A stretch of 15,529 bases of DNA from Gammaproteobacteria bacterium (GTDB taxonomy: Bacteria > Pseudomonadota > Gammaproteobacteria > Chromatiales > Chromatiaceae), in assembly GCA_020630035.1 (NCBI GenBank), contig JAHDCB010000022.1:1-15529 (forward strand). The letters are read 5' to 3'. Below, piece after piece: positions 7,322-15,529 of the stretch. How positions within the stretch are numbered: position 1 is the first letter of the stretch; the number at the start of each line of letters is the position of its first letter. Under the pieces are notes generated by a model. The model saw only the letters and a program-made list of their open reading frames with translations. It was not told the origin of the DNA and did no database searches. Made by a program: the position numbers and the translations under genes.

Positions 7322-7572
7322 AAGCTGGCTGAAAATATTGTATTAGAAATAAGTGCGTTGGCTAATGCCCACTGCAATAGTGAGTTTAAATAATAATTTT
7401 ATAGTAATAAGATGCTGTTAAAATTTATGCCTGTCTTTGTAGGTGGTTGTGGTGGTTAAGCAAAGCATCTTCATCTGATCTGGCGGATTAAAAGTCGCCT
7501 ATACAGTCTTAATTGTTGAGTTGCCCATGAAGGGCCGGACTATACCTTAATTTGCTGAATGATGGCAACACA
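7322..7572. other. Divergent intergenic region between sxtA-like and pyrK-like genes
   Basis: No gene is visible here; it must carry the promoters of both divergent units. The part nearest the sxtA-like gene is AT-rich. A minus-strand -10 candidate (TACAAT about 20 nt before the sxtA ATG) and a TATAAA further upstream exist, but neither has a good -35. Toward the pyrK-like gene, a weak GAGTTG, 17 nt, TATACC pair occurs on the plus strand. A perfect 8 bp inverted repeat (AAGATGCT at 7409-7416, AGCATCTT at 7464-7471) flanks a tandem GGTGGTT (7442-7448 and 7451-7457). I saw no DnaA box. Confidence 0.5.
7409..7471. repeat. Inverted repeat AAGATGCT/AGCATCTT in the divergent promoter region
   Basis: Two perfect 8 bp arms separated by 47 bp. 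The position between divergent genes fits a pair of operator half-sites or a long-loop RNA hairpin; nothing in the window identifies a regulator that would bind it. Confidence 0.4.
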
Positions 7573-8466
7573 ATGATACAATCTAACTATCGTGGCACCC
7601 TGATTGTTGAGCAAGCGCGCATTCTGGCGCATGATGCGTTTGCTGGTGCGCAGCATGTGCTGCGAGTGCAGGCTCCGAAGCAAGCTGCACGAGCGCAACC
7701 CGGGCAGTTTGTGCATTTGCAGGTTGCACCGCGATTACCTCTGCGTCGTCCGCTTTCTATCATGCGGGCATCAGCCCGGGCTGGCTGGCTGGAGTTTTTG
7801 TACAAGGCCGTTGGCGAGGGTACGCGCTTGCTGGCACAATGTCAGATCGGAGATACGTTGGATATGCTTGGGCCGATCGGCAGGCCGTTTCAAATCAGGC
7901 AGCCGCGTCCGATGCTGATTGGTGGTGGTGTGGGGATGCCACCGATGATTTTTCTGGCTGAGTCTCTGCGGCGCGGTCCACAACAACCCTTGGTGATATT
8001 AGGGTCAGAGGTGCCTTTTCCGTTTCAAGCCAGGCCCTCGCAGATCATGGTTCCAGGTATGCCGCCGGAAGCCATTGGTGCCATGCCATTGTTGGAAGAT
8101 TGGGGTATTGCCTCACGGCTGGCCAGTCTGCAAGGCTATCCTGGTTGCTTGCAAGGTTATGTGACCCAGCTGGTTCAGCACTGGCTGGATGCCTTAACAC
8201 CAATACAGCGGCAGGATGTTGGTTTGTACGCCTGCGGGCCAGAGCCGATGTTGCAGGCAGTGACCCGTCTGGCAGCGGAGTATCAATTGCCGGTGCAGGT
8301 GTCACTGGAAGAATATATGGCCTGTGCGACTGGCGGATGTGCCGGCTGTGTTGTCCCGGTGCATGGTGAAGAGGGCATGACCATGCAACGTGTCTGTGTT
8401 GATGGCCCGATATTTGATGGTCACACCATCTATCCCGACATACCTCCAGAGGCGCCTCGCGTATAA
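7573..8466 (+). CDS. PyrK-like FAD/NAD(P)H and 2Fe-2S reductase
   Basis: A 297-residue cytosolic electron-transfer flavoprotein of the dihydroorotate dehydrogenase electron-transfer subunit (PyrK) type within the ferredoxin reductase-like superfamily. It has the FAD-binding RPLS motif at 59-62, a glycine-rich NAD-binding segment GGGVGMPP at 117-124, and a C-terminal 2Fe-2S site with cysteines 251, 256, 259 and 275 (C-x4-C-x2-C-x15-C). PyrK normally passes electrons between PyrD type 1B and NAD; no pyrD lies in this window, and gammaproteobacteria usually use a quinone-linked PyrD, so the real partner is uncertain. I chose the ATG at 7573; a TTG at 7552 would add 7 residues but has no support. 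Its stop codon overlaps the -10 of the next gene, thioredoxin. A general NAD(P)H oxidoreductase is the alternative name. Confidence 0.82.
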   Translation: MIQSNYRGTLIVEQARILAHDAFAGAQHVLRVQAPKQAARAQPGQFVHLQVAPRLPLRRPLSIMRASARAGWLEFLYKAVGEGTRLLAQCQIGDTLDMLGPIGRPFQIRQPRPMLIGGGVGMPPMIFLAESLRRGPQQPLVILGSEVPFPFQARPSQIMVPGMPPEAIGAMPLLEDWGIASRLASLQGYPGCLQGYVTQLVQHWLDALTPIQRQDVGLYACGPEPMLQAVTRLAAEYQLPVQVSLEEYMACATGGCAGCVVPVHGEEGMTMQRVCVDGPIFDGHTIYPDIPPEAPRV

Positions 8467-8467
8467 T
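8462..8467 (+). promoter_or_regulatory. Candidate -10 element for trxA
   Basis: A perfect TATAAT overlaps the stop codon of the upstream reductase and lies about 65 bp before the trxA start, which would give thioredoxin its own promoter. No convincing -35 hexamer is found at 16-19 bp spacing, so this is only a candidate. Confidence 0.4.
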
Positions 8468-8533
8468 GTCCACTCCAAACCAGCCTGCTTGAATGGCAGT
8501 GCTTCTGATGTATCTTTATGGAGAAACTTAATT

Positions 8534-8860
8534 GTGAGCAACGCGATTGTTCAGATTACTGACGCAACCTTTCAAGCCGAAGTTCTGGAAGCAGATCAGC
8601 CGGTGCTGATCGATTACTGGGCAGAATGGTGTGGTCCCTGCAAAATGATTGCGCCGATTCTGGATGCCCTGGCGGATGAGTATGCGGGCAAGCTGAAGGT
8701 TGGTAAGCTCAATATTGATGATAACCTGGAGACACCCGCCAGCTTCGGCGTACGTGGCATCCCCACTCTGATGTTGTTTAAAAATGGTGAGGCCGTGGCC
8801 ACGAAGGTTGGCGCGCTCAGCAAATCTCAATTGGCAGCCTTTCTCGACAGCCATTTGTGA
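8534..8860 (+). CDS. trxA: Thioredoxin
   Basis: Cytosolic disulfide reductase of 108 residues, the standard length for thioredoxin 1, which reduces protein disulfides (ribonucleotide reductase and others) with electrons from thioredoxin reductase. The active site WCGPC is at residues 32-36 (redox Cys33 and Cys36) inside the classic YWAEWCGPCK context. The cis-proline region GIPTLMLFKNG follows, and the protein ends in a typical LDSHL helix. I chose the GTG at 8534 because the protein then aligns with thioredoxin from the first strand and a ribosome binding site, GGAGAA, lies at 8520-8525, 8 nt upstream. A longer frame starting near 8390 overlaps the previous gene and adds non-thioredoxin sequence. 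The stop overlaps the start of prlC (GTGA), which suggests translational coupling. Confidence 0.96.
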   Translation: MSNAIVQITDATFQAEVLEADQPVLIDYWAEWCGPCKMIAPILDALADEYAGKLKVGKLNIDDNLETPASFGVRGIPTLMLFKNGEAVATKVGALSKSQLAAFLDSHL

Positions 8861-10866
8861 ACAATTTGCCGCAATACAGCCAGTTTGCGCCAGATGCGAT
8901 CGAAGCCAGCATCACTCAGTTGCTGACAAAAAATTTGCAACGTACCGAGCAGTTGCTCGCTGAGCTGGAAACACCAACCTGGTGTAGCCTGATAGAACCT
9001 CTGGCGGCCTGGGATGATGAGCTGGAGCATGCCTGGTCACCGGTATCGCACCTGAATGCAGTTTGCAATAGCCCGGCATTACGGGCGGCCTATCATGCCT
9101 GTCTGCCGGCGCTTTCCGGTTATGCTACAGAACTGGGGCAACATGCCGGGCTATATCGGGCGGTGCAACAACTGGTTGGGCAGGCAGAGACACTGAATGC
9201 TGGACAACGCAAGGTTCTGGCTAACAAGCTACGTGACTTTCGCTTGGCCGGCGTCAGTCTGTCGGCGGAACCACGCCAACGTTATAAGCAGATTGCACAA
9301 CAGTTGTCGGAACTGACCAGCCAGTTTGCTGACCATGTGCTGGATGCGACCAATGCCTGGTATAAGCCAATTGACCGGGTTGCTGCACTGGCCGGACTGC
9401 CAGATTCAGCACTCGCGCTGGCTGCACAAATGGCACAACAGCGTGGGCAGAAAGGTTGGGGGCTGACACTGGACTATCCTGTATATCAGCCAGTGATGGC
9501 ATATGCACAAGACCGGGCCTTACGTCAGGAGCTGTATACCGCATATCACACCCGGGCTTCTGATCAGGGGCCACATGACCCGGCGTATGACAATACTCAG
9601 GTCATGGAGCAGATTCTGGCACTGCGACATGAGCAGGCGAATCTGCTCGGGTTCGCGCAATATGCTGACTACTCGCTGGCAACCAAGATGGCAGAGTCTG
9701 CTGAGGCAGTTGCGATCTTTTTGCATGATCTGGCGGCGCGTTGCCGACCACAGGCAGAACAAGAGTTGGCCGTACTACGCCAGTTTGCTGCAGAGACAGA
9801 TGGCATCACTGATTTTGCACCCTGGGATCAGGCTTATTACACAGAAAAGCTGCGTGAGCGGGATTACCAGCTCAGCGAAGAAGATCTGAAGCCGTATTTT
9901 CCGGTGGAACAAGTGATCACCGGGCTGTTCCAGATCGCCCAACGACTGTATGGCATCCGCATAACACCGGTAGACGAGGTGGATGTCTGGCACCCGGATG
10001 TGCGATTTTATGCCATACATAGCGCAGACCAGACCCTATGCGGTCATTTTTATCTGGACCTATACGCGCGCGCCAACAAACGTGGCGGTGCCTGGATGGA
10101 TGGTTGTCGGACACGCCTTGTCACGTCCGAACGTCACCAGGACCCAATCGCTTATCTGGTATGTAACTTCACACCAGCTGTTGCCGGGCAGCCAACCTTA
10201 TTAACCCACACTGAGGTTGAAACCTTATTTCACGAATTTGGTCATGGACTGCATCATCTGCTGACCCGTATAGATTATCCTGACATTGCCGGCATCAATG
10301 GCGTTGCCTGGGATGCGGTAGAGCTGCCTTCACAGTTTATGGAAAACTACTGCTGGCAACGAGAAGCACTGGATTTGTTTGCGCGTCATCACCTGGCCGG
10401 AGAGCCATTGCCGGACACTTTATTTGCCCGGATGACCGCTGCGCGACATTTCCAGTCAGCATTGGCGATGTTACGACAGATCGAATTTGCCTTGTTTGAC
10501 CTGGAGCTACACCGTCATTACGATCCAGCGCAAGGTGGGCGTATCGCTGAGACACTCCAGTCGGTACGTAATCAGGTTGCGGTTATTCAGCCGCCAGTCT
10601 GGCAGCGATTTGCGCATGGGTTCAGTCATATTTTTGCCGGTGGCTATGCAGCAGGCTATTACAGCTACCTGTGGGCACAGGTGTTATCAGCCGACGCGTT
10701 CGACCTGTTTGAACAACGTGGTATCTTCGATCCGGACACTGGACAGGCCTTTTTACAGTATATTCTGCAGGCTGGTGGCAGCAAAGATATCGCTGAGCTG
10801 TTTTACGACTTTCGTGGTCGAGCACCGCAGATAGATGCTTTGTTACGCCACAACGGTATTGACTAA
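8857..10866 (+). CDS. prlC: Oligopeptidase A (M3 family zinc peptidase)
   Basis: A cytosolic zinc metallopeptidase of 669 residues, close to the usual ~680 for oligopeptidase A, which degrades short peptides including cleaved signal peptides. The zinc site is HEFGH at 459-463 (ligands His459 and His463, catalytic Glu460), and the third ligand is very likely Glu489 in the VELPSQFMENY segment, the expected M3 spacing. The C-terminal part has the conserved FSHIFAGGYAAGYYSYLWA region. The GTG start at 8857 shares 4 bp with the thioredoxin stop. Together with trxA it looks like one transcription unit. Its close position before dnaN is unusual, as dnaA is commonly found there. Confidence 0.95.
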   Translation: MNNLPQYSQFAPDAIEASITQLLTKNLQRTEQLLAELETPTWCSLIEPLAAWDDELEHAWSPVSHLNAVCNSPALRAAYHACLPALSGYATELGQHAGLYRAVQQLVGQAETLNAGQRKVLANKLRDFRLAGVSLSAEPRQRYKQIAQQLSELTSQFADHVLDATNAWYKPIDRVAALAGLPDSALALAAQMAQQRGQKGWGLTLDYPVYQPVMAYAQDRALRQELYTAYHTRASDQGPHDPAYDNTQVMEQILALRHEQANLLGFAQYADYSLATKMAESAEAVAIFLHDLAARCRPQAEQELAVLRQFAAETDGITDFAPWDQAYYTEKLRERDYQLSEEDLKPYFPVEQVITGLFQIAQRLYGIRITPVDEVDVWHPDVRFYAIHSADQTLCGHFYLDLYARANKRGGAWMDGCRTRLVTSERHQDPIAYLVCNFTPAVAGQPTLLTHTEVETLFHEFGHGLHHLLTRIDYPDIAGINGVAWDAVELPSQFMENYCWQREALDLFARHHLAGEPLPDTLFARMTAARHFQSALAMLRQIEFALFDLELHRHYDPAQGGRIAETLQSVRNQVAVIQPPVWQRFAHGFSHIFAGGYAAGYYSYLWAQVLSADAFDLFEQRGIFDPDTGQAFLQYILQAGGSKDIAELFYDFRGRAPQIDALLRHNGID

Positions 10867-10871
10867 ACCTG

Positions 10872-10920
10872 AAGATACCTTTGAAAATTACTGCGTTCGC
10901 AATGTTTGCAGAGGTATCTT
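10872..10920 (+). other. 12 bp hairpin between prlC and dnaN
   Basis: Arms 10872-10883 and 10909-10920 form a 12 bp stem with one G-U pair on the plus strand (AAGATACCT pairs perfectly with AGGTATCTT). A small TGCG-TT-CGCA hairpin at 10892-10901 sits in the loop. It starts 5 nt after the prlC stop and ends 45 nt before the dnaN ATG. No U-tract follows, so it is not a standard intrinsic terminator; an mRNA processing or stabilising element is possible. Confidence 0.5.
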
Positions 10921-10965
10921 GTAAGGCGCACTGCAACGACGACTGCTACCTATTTCGGAACTGAC

Positions 10966-12075
10966 ATGCATATCACCTTGCCACGCGATACCTTGCTGCA
11001 ACCTTTATTGCGCGCCAATGCGATCATCGCCAGGCAACAGACGCTGCCCATACTCAGCAACCTGTTATTTCGGTTGGTACCCGGCAAGCTGATTGTTACC
11101 GCAACTGACCTGGAAATTGAACTGGTTACAGAGGTTGCCATAGAGCATGATCAGACGCTCGCCTATGCGATACCAGCTCGTAAGCTGACTGACATCTGCA
11201 AGGCCTTGCCATCTGATGCTGAAATCAATCTGACATTCAAGGATGGCAAGGTCACTTTGCGTGCTGGTCAGGGGCGTTATGTCCTGAGCACGCTGCCTGC
11301 AGCAGATTATCCGACGATCACCACAGATACCGTTACTGAGCAGTTTCACGTGGAACAAGCCAGCCTCAGGCACCTGTTGGATAAAACTGCCTTTGCTATG
11401 GCGCAACAGGATGTGCGTTATTATCTGAATGGTTTGTTGCTGACCTTTCAGTCAGGTGTGATCCGAACAGTCGCGACAGACGGGCATCGGTTGGCGATGG
11501 CCGAAGCTGAATTGGCGCATAATATTCAGGACGACACGCAACTGATTATCCCGCGTAAGGCAATCGCTGAACTTAACCGTTTATTAAGCCAAGACGAAGA
11601 GGCGTCAGCCGAAATTGCCTTCAGCCACCATTATCTGCGGATAGGGCTGGGTGAGACAGTATTTACCACTAAATTGATAGAAGGGCAGTTTCCTGACTAT
11701 GAGGCGATATTGCCTGTCGAGCAGGATGCAAATCTGCTTCGGGCAGACCGGGAGCAGCTCAGACAAGTATTAGCCCGCACAGCGGTATTGTCTGCGACTG
11801 AAAAATTTTGTAGTACGCACTTCCATATCAAAAAAGATCAGCTTTGCCTGCAAGTCAGCAATGCTGAAAACGACGAAGCTGAAGAACAACTGGCCGTAGA
11901 ATATCAGGGCAAGTTGCTGGATATGGGGTTCAATGTCGCCTATGTACAGGATGTATTGAACGCGATAGAGACCCAGCAGGTTGAAATGGTGATTGCCGGG
12001 CCGGACTCCAGTGTATTGATTCGCCCGACAGGAACAGGTGCCTATCGTTACATTGTGATGCCGATGCGGCTCTGA
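10966..12075 (+). CDS. dnaN: DNA polymerase III sliding clamp (beta subunit)
   Basis: The ring-shaped processivity clamp of DNA polymerase III, 369 residues (about 366 in E. coli). The sequence is typical across all three clamp domains: an N-terminal MHITLPRDTLLQPL start, TLPILSNLL near residue 26, the ATDGHRLAMAE segment mid-protein, KLIEGQFPDYEAILP, and the hallmark C-terminal YIVMPMRL that lines the partner-binding pocket. I chose the ATG at 10966 because it gives the family N-terminus; an upstream in-frame TTG at 10906 would run through the hairpin preceding the gene. It is followed by recF after 22 bp, the conserved dnaN-recF-gyrB order. No dnaA precedes it in this window. Confidence 0.97.
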   Translation: MHITLPRDTLLQPLLRANAIIARQQTLPILSNLLFRLVPGKLIVTATDLEIELVTEVAIEHDQTLAYAIPARKLTDICKALPSDAEINLTFKDGKVTLRAGQGRYVLSTLPAADYPTITTDTVTEQFHVEQASLRHLLDKTAFAMAQQDVRYYLNGLLLTFQSGVIRTVATDGHRLAMAEAELAHNIQDDTQLIIPRKAIAELNRLLSQDEEASAEIAFSHHYLRIGLGETVFTTKLIEGQFPDYEAILPVEQDANLLRADREQLRQVLARTAVLSATEKFCSTHFHIKKDQLCLQVSNAENDEAEEQLAVEYQGKLLDMGFNVAYVQDVLNAIETQQVEMVIAGPDSSVLIRPTGTGAYRYIVMPMRL

Positions 12076-12097
12076 ACTGAGAGTTTTCTGTCCTGCG

Positions 12098-13165
12098 ATG
12101 TTTCGTCAGCTACAGATCACGGATCTAAGACTCATTGCGTCTGCAATGATGCAGCCACAACCTGGGCTGAATCTGATTACCGGGCCTAATGGCTCGGGCA
12201 AAACCAGTATATTAGAAGCACTCCACATCGTCACGCATGGGCGTAGTTTTCGTTATCGTGATGCGGTACCACTGATTCGTACTGGTTCTGAGGCCTACCG
12301 GGTGGTTGCCCGATTTACCTCACATCTGGGTACTACCCATACACTGGGTATACAGCGTGCCAGGCATGACATGCAGGTGCGATTAGATGGCAAGCCACTG
12401 AATCGACGTTCTGATATGCTGAATTTGTTGCCAGTCTTATCTCTGGATTCAGATGTGCAAAGCCTGATTACAGGCGGGCCGGAACAGCGTCGTAACTTCC
12501 TCGACTCTGGTTTGTTGCACATGGAACCACAATATCTGGCTTGCTTCCAACGGTATCACCGCGCCTTAGAACAACGTAATGCGGCGTTAAAGCAGTCTGT
12601 CGCTGAGTTGACAGAGTGGGAAGCCATTTTGCATGTGCAGGCAGGTTGCCTGGATCAATGGCGTGCACAATATCTGGCGCAACTATTGCCCTTAATGCAG
12701 TCTTATCAGCAACAATGGGAATCAGATCTGACGCTGACGTTACATTATCAGCGTGGCTGGTCACTAGAGCTGAGTTTGCATGATGCCTTGGCGAAGGCGC
12801 GTGAAACTGACCGCAAAATGAAATATACCAGCGTTGGGCCGCACCGAGCTGAGATTATCATTCGCAGTCAGGAAGCAAAGGGTGCAAAGCGGCTGTCACG
12901 TGGCCAATTGAAGATGGCTGCTGCAGCACTCTATTTTGCACAAGCCAAATTGTTTCAGACGCAACAACACAAAAGCAGCGTTTTATTATTCGATGACCTG
13001 ACAGCAGAGCTGGATCAACGTAATCAGGCCTGTCTGTTAGATGCCATTCCAACCTTGTTCCCTCAATCCTTTATCACTGCATTAAATGCAACCGATATCC
13101 TGTCTTGTTGTTCCCATGTGGCAGATGTGTTCCACATGGAACAAGGGCAATTGGTAACCAAATAA
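12098..13165 (+). CDS. recF: DNA replication and repair protein RecF
   Basis: An ATPase of the SMC/Rad50-like ABC family that helps load RecA at gapped DNA through the RecFOR pathway; 355 residues, normal for the family. It has the Walker A motif GPNGSGKT at 29-36, the signature-type LSRGQLK segment at 266-272 and Walker B LLFDDLTAELD at 296-306, and the typical FRY, LSLDSDVQSLITGGPEQRRNFLD region around residues 110-140. The ATG at 12098 lies 22 bp after dnaN and the stop is 10 bp before gyrB, so the three genes are likely co-transcribed. Confidence 0.96.
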   Translation: MFRQLQITDLRLIASAMMQPQPGLNLITGPNGSGKTSILEALHIVTHGRSFRYRDAVPLIRTGSEAYRVVARFTSHLGTTHTLGIQRARHDMQVRLDGKPLNRRSDMLNLLPVLSLDSDVQSLITGGPEQRRNFLDSGLLHMEPQYLACFQRYHRALEQRNAALKQSVAELTEWEAILHVQAGCLDQWRAQYLAQLLPLMQSYQQQWESDLTLTLHYQRGWSLELSLHDALAKARETDRKMKYTSVGPHRAEIIIRSQEAKGAKRLSRGQLKMAAAALYFAQAKLFQTQQHKSSVLLFDDLTAELDQRNQACLLDAIPTLFPQSFITALNATDILSCCSHVADVFHMEQGQLVTK

Positions 13166-13175
13166 GGCCTACATT

Positions 13176-15529
13176 GTGAGCTACGATACAACCTCAATCA
13201 AAGTCCTGAAGGGATTAGATGCGGTACGCAAACGACCTGGTATGTATATCGGTGATACGGATGATGGCACCGGATTACATCACATGGTGTTTGAGGTGGT
13301 GGATAATGCGATTGATGAGGCTCTGGCGGGCTATTGTCAGTCCATCCAGGTGACTATTCAGCAGGATGGGGCCGTCAGCGTCTCAGATGACGGGCGTGGT
13401 ATTCCGGTGGGAATGCATGAGGAAGGTAAGTCAGCTGCCGAAGTGATTATGACCGTGCTACATGCCGGCGGTAAATTTGACGATAACTCATATAAGGTGT
13501 CTGGCGGGTTACATGGGGTTGGTGTCTCGGTGGTCAATGCGCTATCTGCCGAGCTGCACCTGATAATCGATCGTGAAGGGTATCGGCATGAACAAGCGTA
13601 TCGACTTGGTGAGCCCTTAGCACCCCTGGCGCAGGTTGCGCCATCAGATAAAACTGGCACAACCATTATATTTAAGCCAAGTGAGGAGATATTTTCAGAT
13701 ATCGAATTTAAATATGCGATTCTGGCGAAACGGCTGCGTGAACTGGCATTTCTGAATTCAGGTGTGCAGATTGTACTGACAGATGAGCGCACTGATGAAA
13801 CGGCTACCTTTGCGTATACCGGCGGTATACAGGCATTTGTGGAGCATCTGAGCCAGAAAAAAACAGTCCTCCATCGTAAAATCTTTTATTTCGCGCAAAC
13901 AGTAGAGCAGGTAGGCATAGAAATCGCACTGCAATGGAATGATAGTTATCAGGAAAATGTGTACTGTTTTACCAATAATATCCCACAAAAAGACGGTGGA
14001 ACACACCTGGCCGGATTCCGTGCTGGTCTGACCCGCACCCTGAATACCTATATCAATAAAGAGCATGGCAGCAAAAAACAAAAGGTAGCTACCAGCGGGG
14101 ATGATGCTCGTGAGGGGCTGACCGCTGTGGTTTCGGTGAAAGTGCCGGATCCGAAATTTTCATCCCAAACAAAAGACAAGCTGGTTTCTTCAGAAATCAA
14201 GCCACTGGTCGAATCAGCCCTGAGTGACAAACTACAGGATTATCTGTTGGAAAACCCGGCAGAAGGCAAGCTGATTGCCACCAAGATTATAGAATCTGCA
14301 CGTGCCCGTGAGGCAGCGCGTAAGGCACGCGAAATGACCCGGCGTAAAAGCGTGTTGGATGTGGCAGGTCTGCCTGGTAAGCTGGCGGACTGCCAGGAAA
14401 AAGACCCGGCCTTATCAGAGCTTTATCTGGTGGAGGGTGATTCAGCGGGAGGGTCAGCGAAACAGGGCCGGGATCGTCGCTCACAGGCGATATTGCCGTT
14501 GAAGGGTAAAATTCTGAATATCGAAAAGGCTCGTTTTGACAAGATGTTGTCTTCTGCTGAAGTTGGCACCCTGATCACGGCACTTGGTTGCGGTATCGGA
14601 CGCGATGAGTTTGCGCTAGAAAAGCTACGTTATCACCGTATCATCATCATGACCGATGCAGACGTGGACGGTGCACACATTCGCACCTTGTTATTGACCT
14701 TTTTTTATCGCCAGATGCCGGCCCTGATAGAGCAGGGACATATCTATATCGCGCAACCACCTTTGTACAAAATCAAAAAGGGAAAACAGGAAACCTATCT
14801 GAGGGATGACCAGGCACTGAATGACTACCTGTTAAACCATGCGTTGGAACAAGCACAATTGCATGTTAATGCAGCAGCACCGCCCTTATCAGAAGTTGCA
14901 TTTGAACAATTGGCCCGCCAGTTTGTGACGGTACAGGCTACTCAGCAGCGACTGGGGCAACGGTACAATCCGGCGTTTATGCGCGCCTTACCAGCCTTAC
15001 CACCGGTTACTGCAGAGCGACTGCAGTCACCGCCAGAACTGGATGCCTGGCTGGTGCAATTGGAACAACAATTACAGCAGACTGAAGGCACCATAGCGAA
15101 TCGTTATCAGGTTAAGCGAGCAGATCAGGACGCGATACACCTGACCTGCTGGACCCACGGTATTCCAGGTAGCACCCGTATTCCGCTACGTTTTTTTCAT
15201 ACCGCTGAATACCAGCAGATCGTTGATCTGGGCGCAGCTACCAACGATCTGTTCGGTGATGCTGCGTATGTACGGCGCGGGGATAAGCAACAGTCCGTCG
15301 GTAGCTTTGCAGAAGCATTTCACTGGTTAATGACAGAGGCGCAGAAAGGGCACCATATTCAGCGTTATAAAGGGCTGGGAGAGATGAACCCGGACCAGCT
15401 CTGGGAAACCACGATGGATCCGTTGCATCGGCGCTTGTTACAAGTCAACATTGAGGACGCGATGCAATCAGATGAGCTTTTTACAACCCTGATGGGTGAT
15501 CTGGTTGAGCCGCGCCGTGAATTTATCGA
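13176..15529 (+). CDS. gyrB: DNA gyrase subunit B, 3' end beyond window
   Basis: The ATPase subunit of DNA gyrase, which introduces negative supercoils with GyrA. 784 complete codons are present; gammaproteobacterial GyrB is about 800 residues, so only roughly the last 15-20 are cut off. Visible parts are the GHKL ATPase domain at the N-terminus (EVVDNAIDEA, DDGRGIPV, GGLHGVGVSVVNA), the TOPRIM domain with EGDSAGG at 420-426 and the metal-binding DADVDG with Asp494, Asp496 and Asp498, the gammaproteobacteria-type insert after TOPRIM, and the C-terminal QRYKGLGEMNPDQLWETTMDP segment. The quinolone-region residues equivalent to E. coli Asp426 and Lys447 (in GRDR and PLKGKILN) are wild type. The GTG start at 13176 has AAGG at 13164-13167 upstream, overlapping the recF stop. 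Confidence 0.97.
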   Translation, partial: MSYDTTSIKVLKGLDAVRKRPGMYIGDTDDGTGLHHMVFEVVDNAIDEALAGYCQSIQVTIQQDGAVSVSDDGRGIPVGMHEEGKSAAEVIMTVLHAGGKFDDNSYKVSGGLHGVGVSVVNALSAELHLIIDREGYRHEQAYRLGEPLAPLAQVAPSDKTGTTIIFKPSEEIFSDIEFKYAILAKRLRELAFLNSGVQIVLTDERTDETATFAYTGGIQAFVEHLSQKKTVLHRKIFYFAQTVEQVGIEIALQWNDSYQENVYCFTNNIPQKDGGTHLAGFRAGLTRTLNTYINKEHGSKKQKVATSGDDAREGLTAVVSVKVPDPKFSSQTKDKLVSSEIKPLVESALSDKLQDYLLENPAEGKLIATKIIESARAREAARKAREMTRRKSVLDVAGLPGKLADCQEKDPALSELYLVEGDSAGGSAKQGRDRRSQAILPLKGKILNIEKARFDKMLSSAEVGTLITALGCGIGRDEFALEKLRYHRIIIMTDADVDGAHIRTLLLTFFYRQMPALIEQGHIYIAQPPLYKIKKGKQETYLRDDQALNDYLLNHALEQAQLHVNAAAPPLSEVAFEQLARQFVTVQATQQRLGQRYNPAFMRALPALPPVTAERLQSPPELDAWLVQLEQQLQQTEGTIANRYQVKRADQDAIHLTCWTHGIPGSTRIPLRFFHTAEYQQIVDLGAATNDLFGDAAYVRRGDKQQSVGSFAEAFHWLMTEAQKGHHIQRYKGLGEMNPDQLWETTMDPLHRRLLQVNIEDAMQSDELFTTLMGDLVEPRREFI

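Noticed and set aside
7552..7572. TTG start for the PyrK-like gene
   Set aside because: It adds seven residues with no family match and has no ribosome binding site; the ATG at 7573 is preferred.
7322..7572. Replication origin next to dnaN/gyrB cluster
   Set aside because: No TTATNCACA-type DnaA boxes were found in this region on either strand by eye.
10872..10920. Intrinsic terminator after prlC
   Set aside because: The stem is strong but the following bases are GTAAGG, with no run of T residues.

Overview
The window looks like the chromosome of a gammaproteobacterium, based on the protein sequences of the plus-strand housekeeping block (trxA, prlC, dnaN, recF, gyrB). It has two halves that diverge from a ~250 bp intergenic region at about 7322-7572.

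The left half (1-7321, minus strand) is a compact four-gene, operon-like cluster of AT-richer DNA, listed here in transcription order. First is a 1298-residue multidomain synthase (methyltransferase, GNAT, ACP, ACP, PLP-dependent 2-oxoamine synthase) that matches SxtA, the enzyme that starts saxitoxin biosynthesis. Second, after a 142 bp spacer rich in inverted repeats, is a 248-residue helical protein that I do not recognise. Third, 10 bp further on, is an amidinotransferase matching SxtG. Fourth, 6 bp further on, is a P-type ATPase that lacks the usual CPx metal motif and runs off the left edge. The first and third proteins correspond to the first two steps of the saxitoxin pathway: arginine plus a propionyl unit gives an arginine-derived ethyl ketone, and its alpha-amino group is then amidinated. 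No later sxt gene (cytidine deaminase-like sxtB, Rieske oxygenases, carbamoyltransferase and so on) is visible here. The likely product is therefore an early bis-guanidino ketone or something made from it, not saxitoxin itself. An unusual detail is a tandem duplication of the ACP domain.

The right half (7573-15529, plus strand) is housekeeping: a PyrK-like flavin/2Fe-2S reductase, thioredoxin (trxA), oligopeptidase A (prlC, GTGA overlap with trxA), DNA polymerase sliding clamp (dnaN), recF, and gyrB cut at the right edge about 15-20 residues before its end. The usual dnaA is not directly upstream of dnaN; prlC is there instead.

The exciting part is the sxtA/sxtG-type operon outside Cyanobacteria and dinoflagellates, sitting close to a core replication-gene cluster. 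SxtA and SxtG assignments rest on remembered family sequences and on visible catalytic motifs; no database search was possible.
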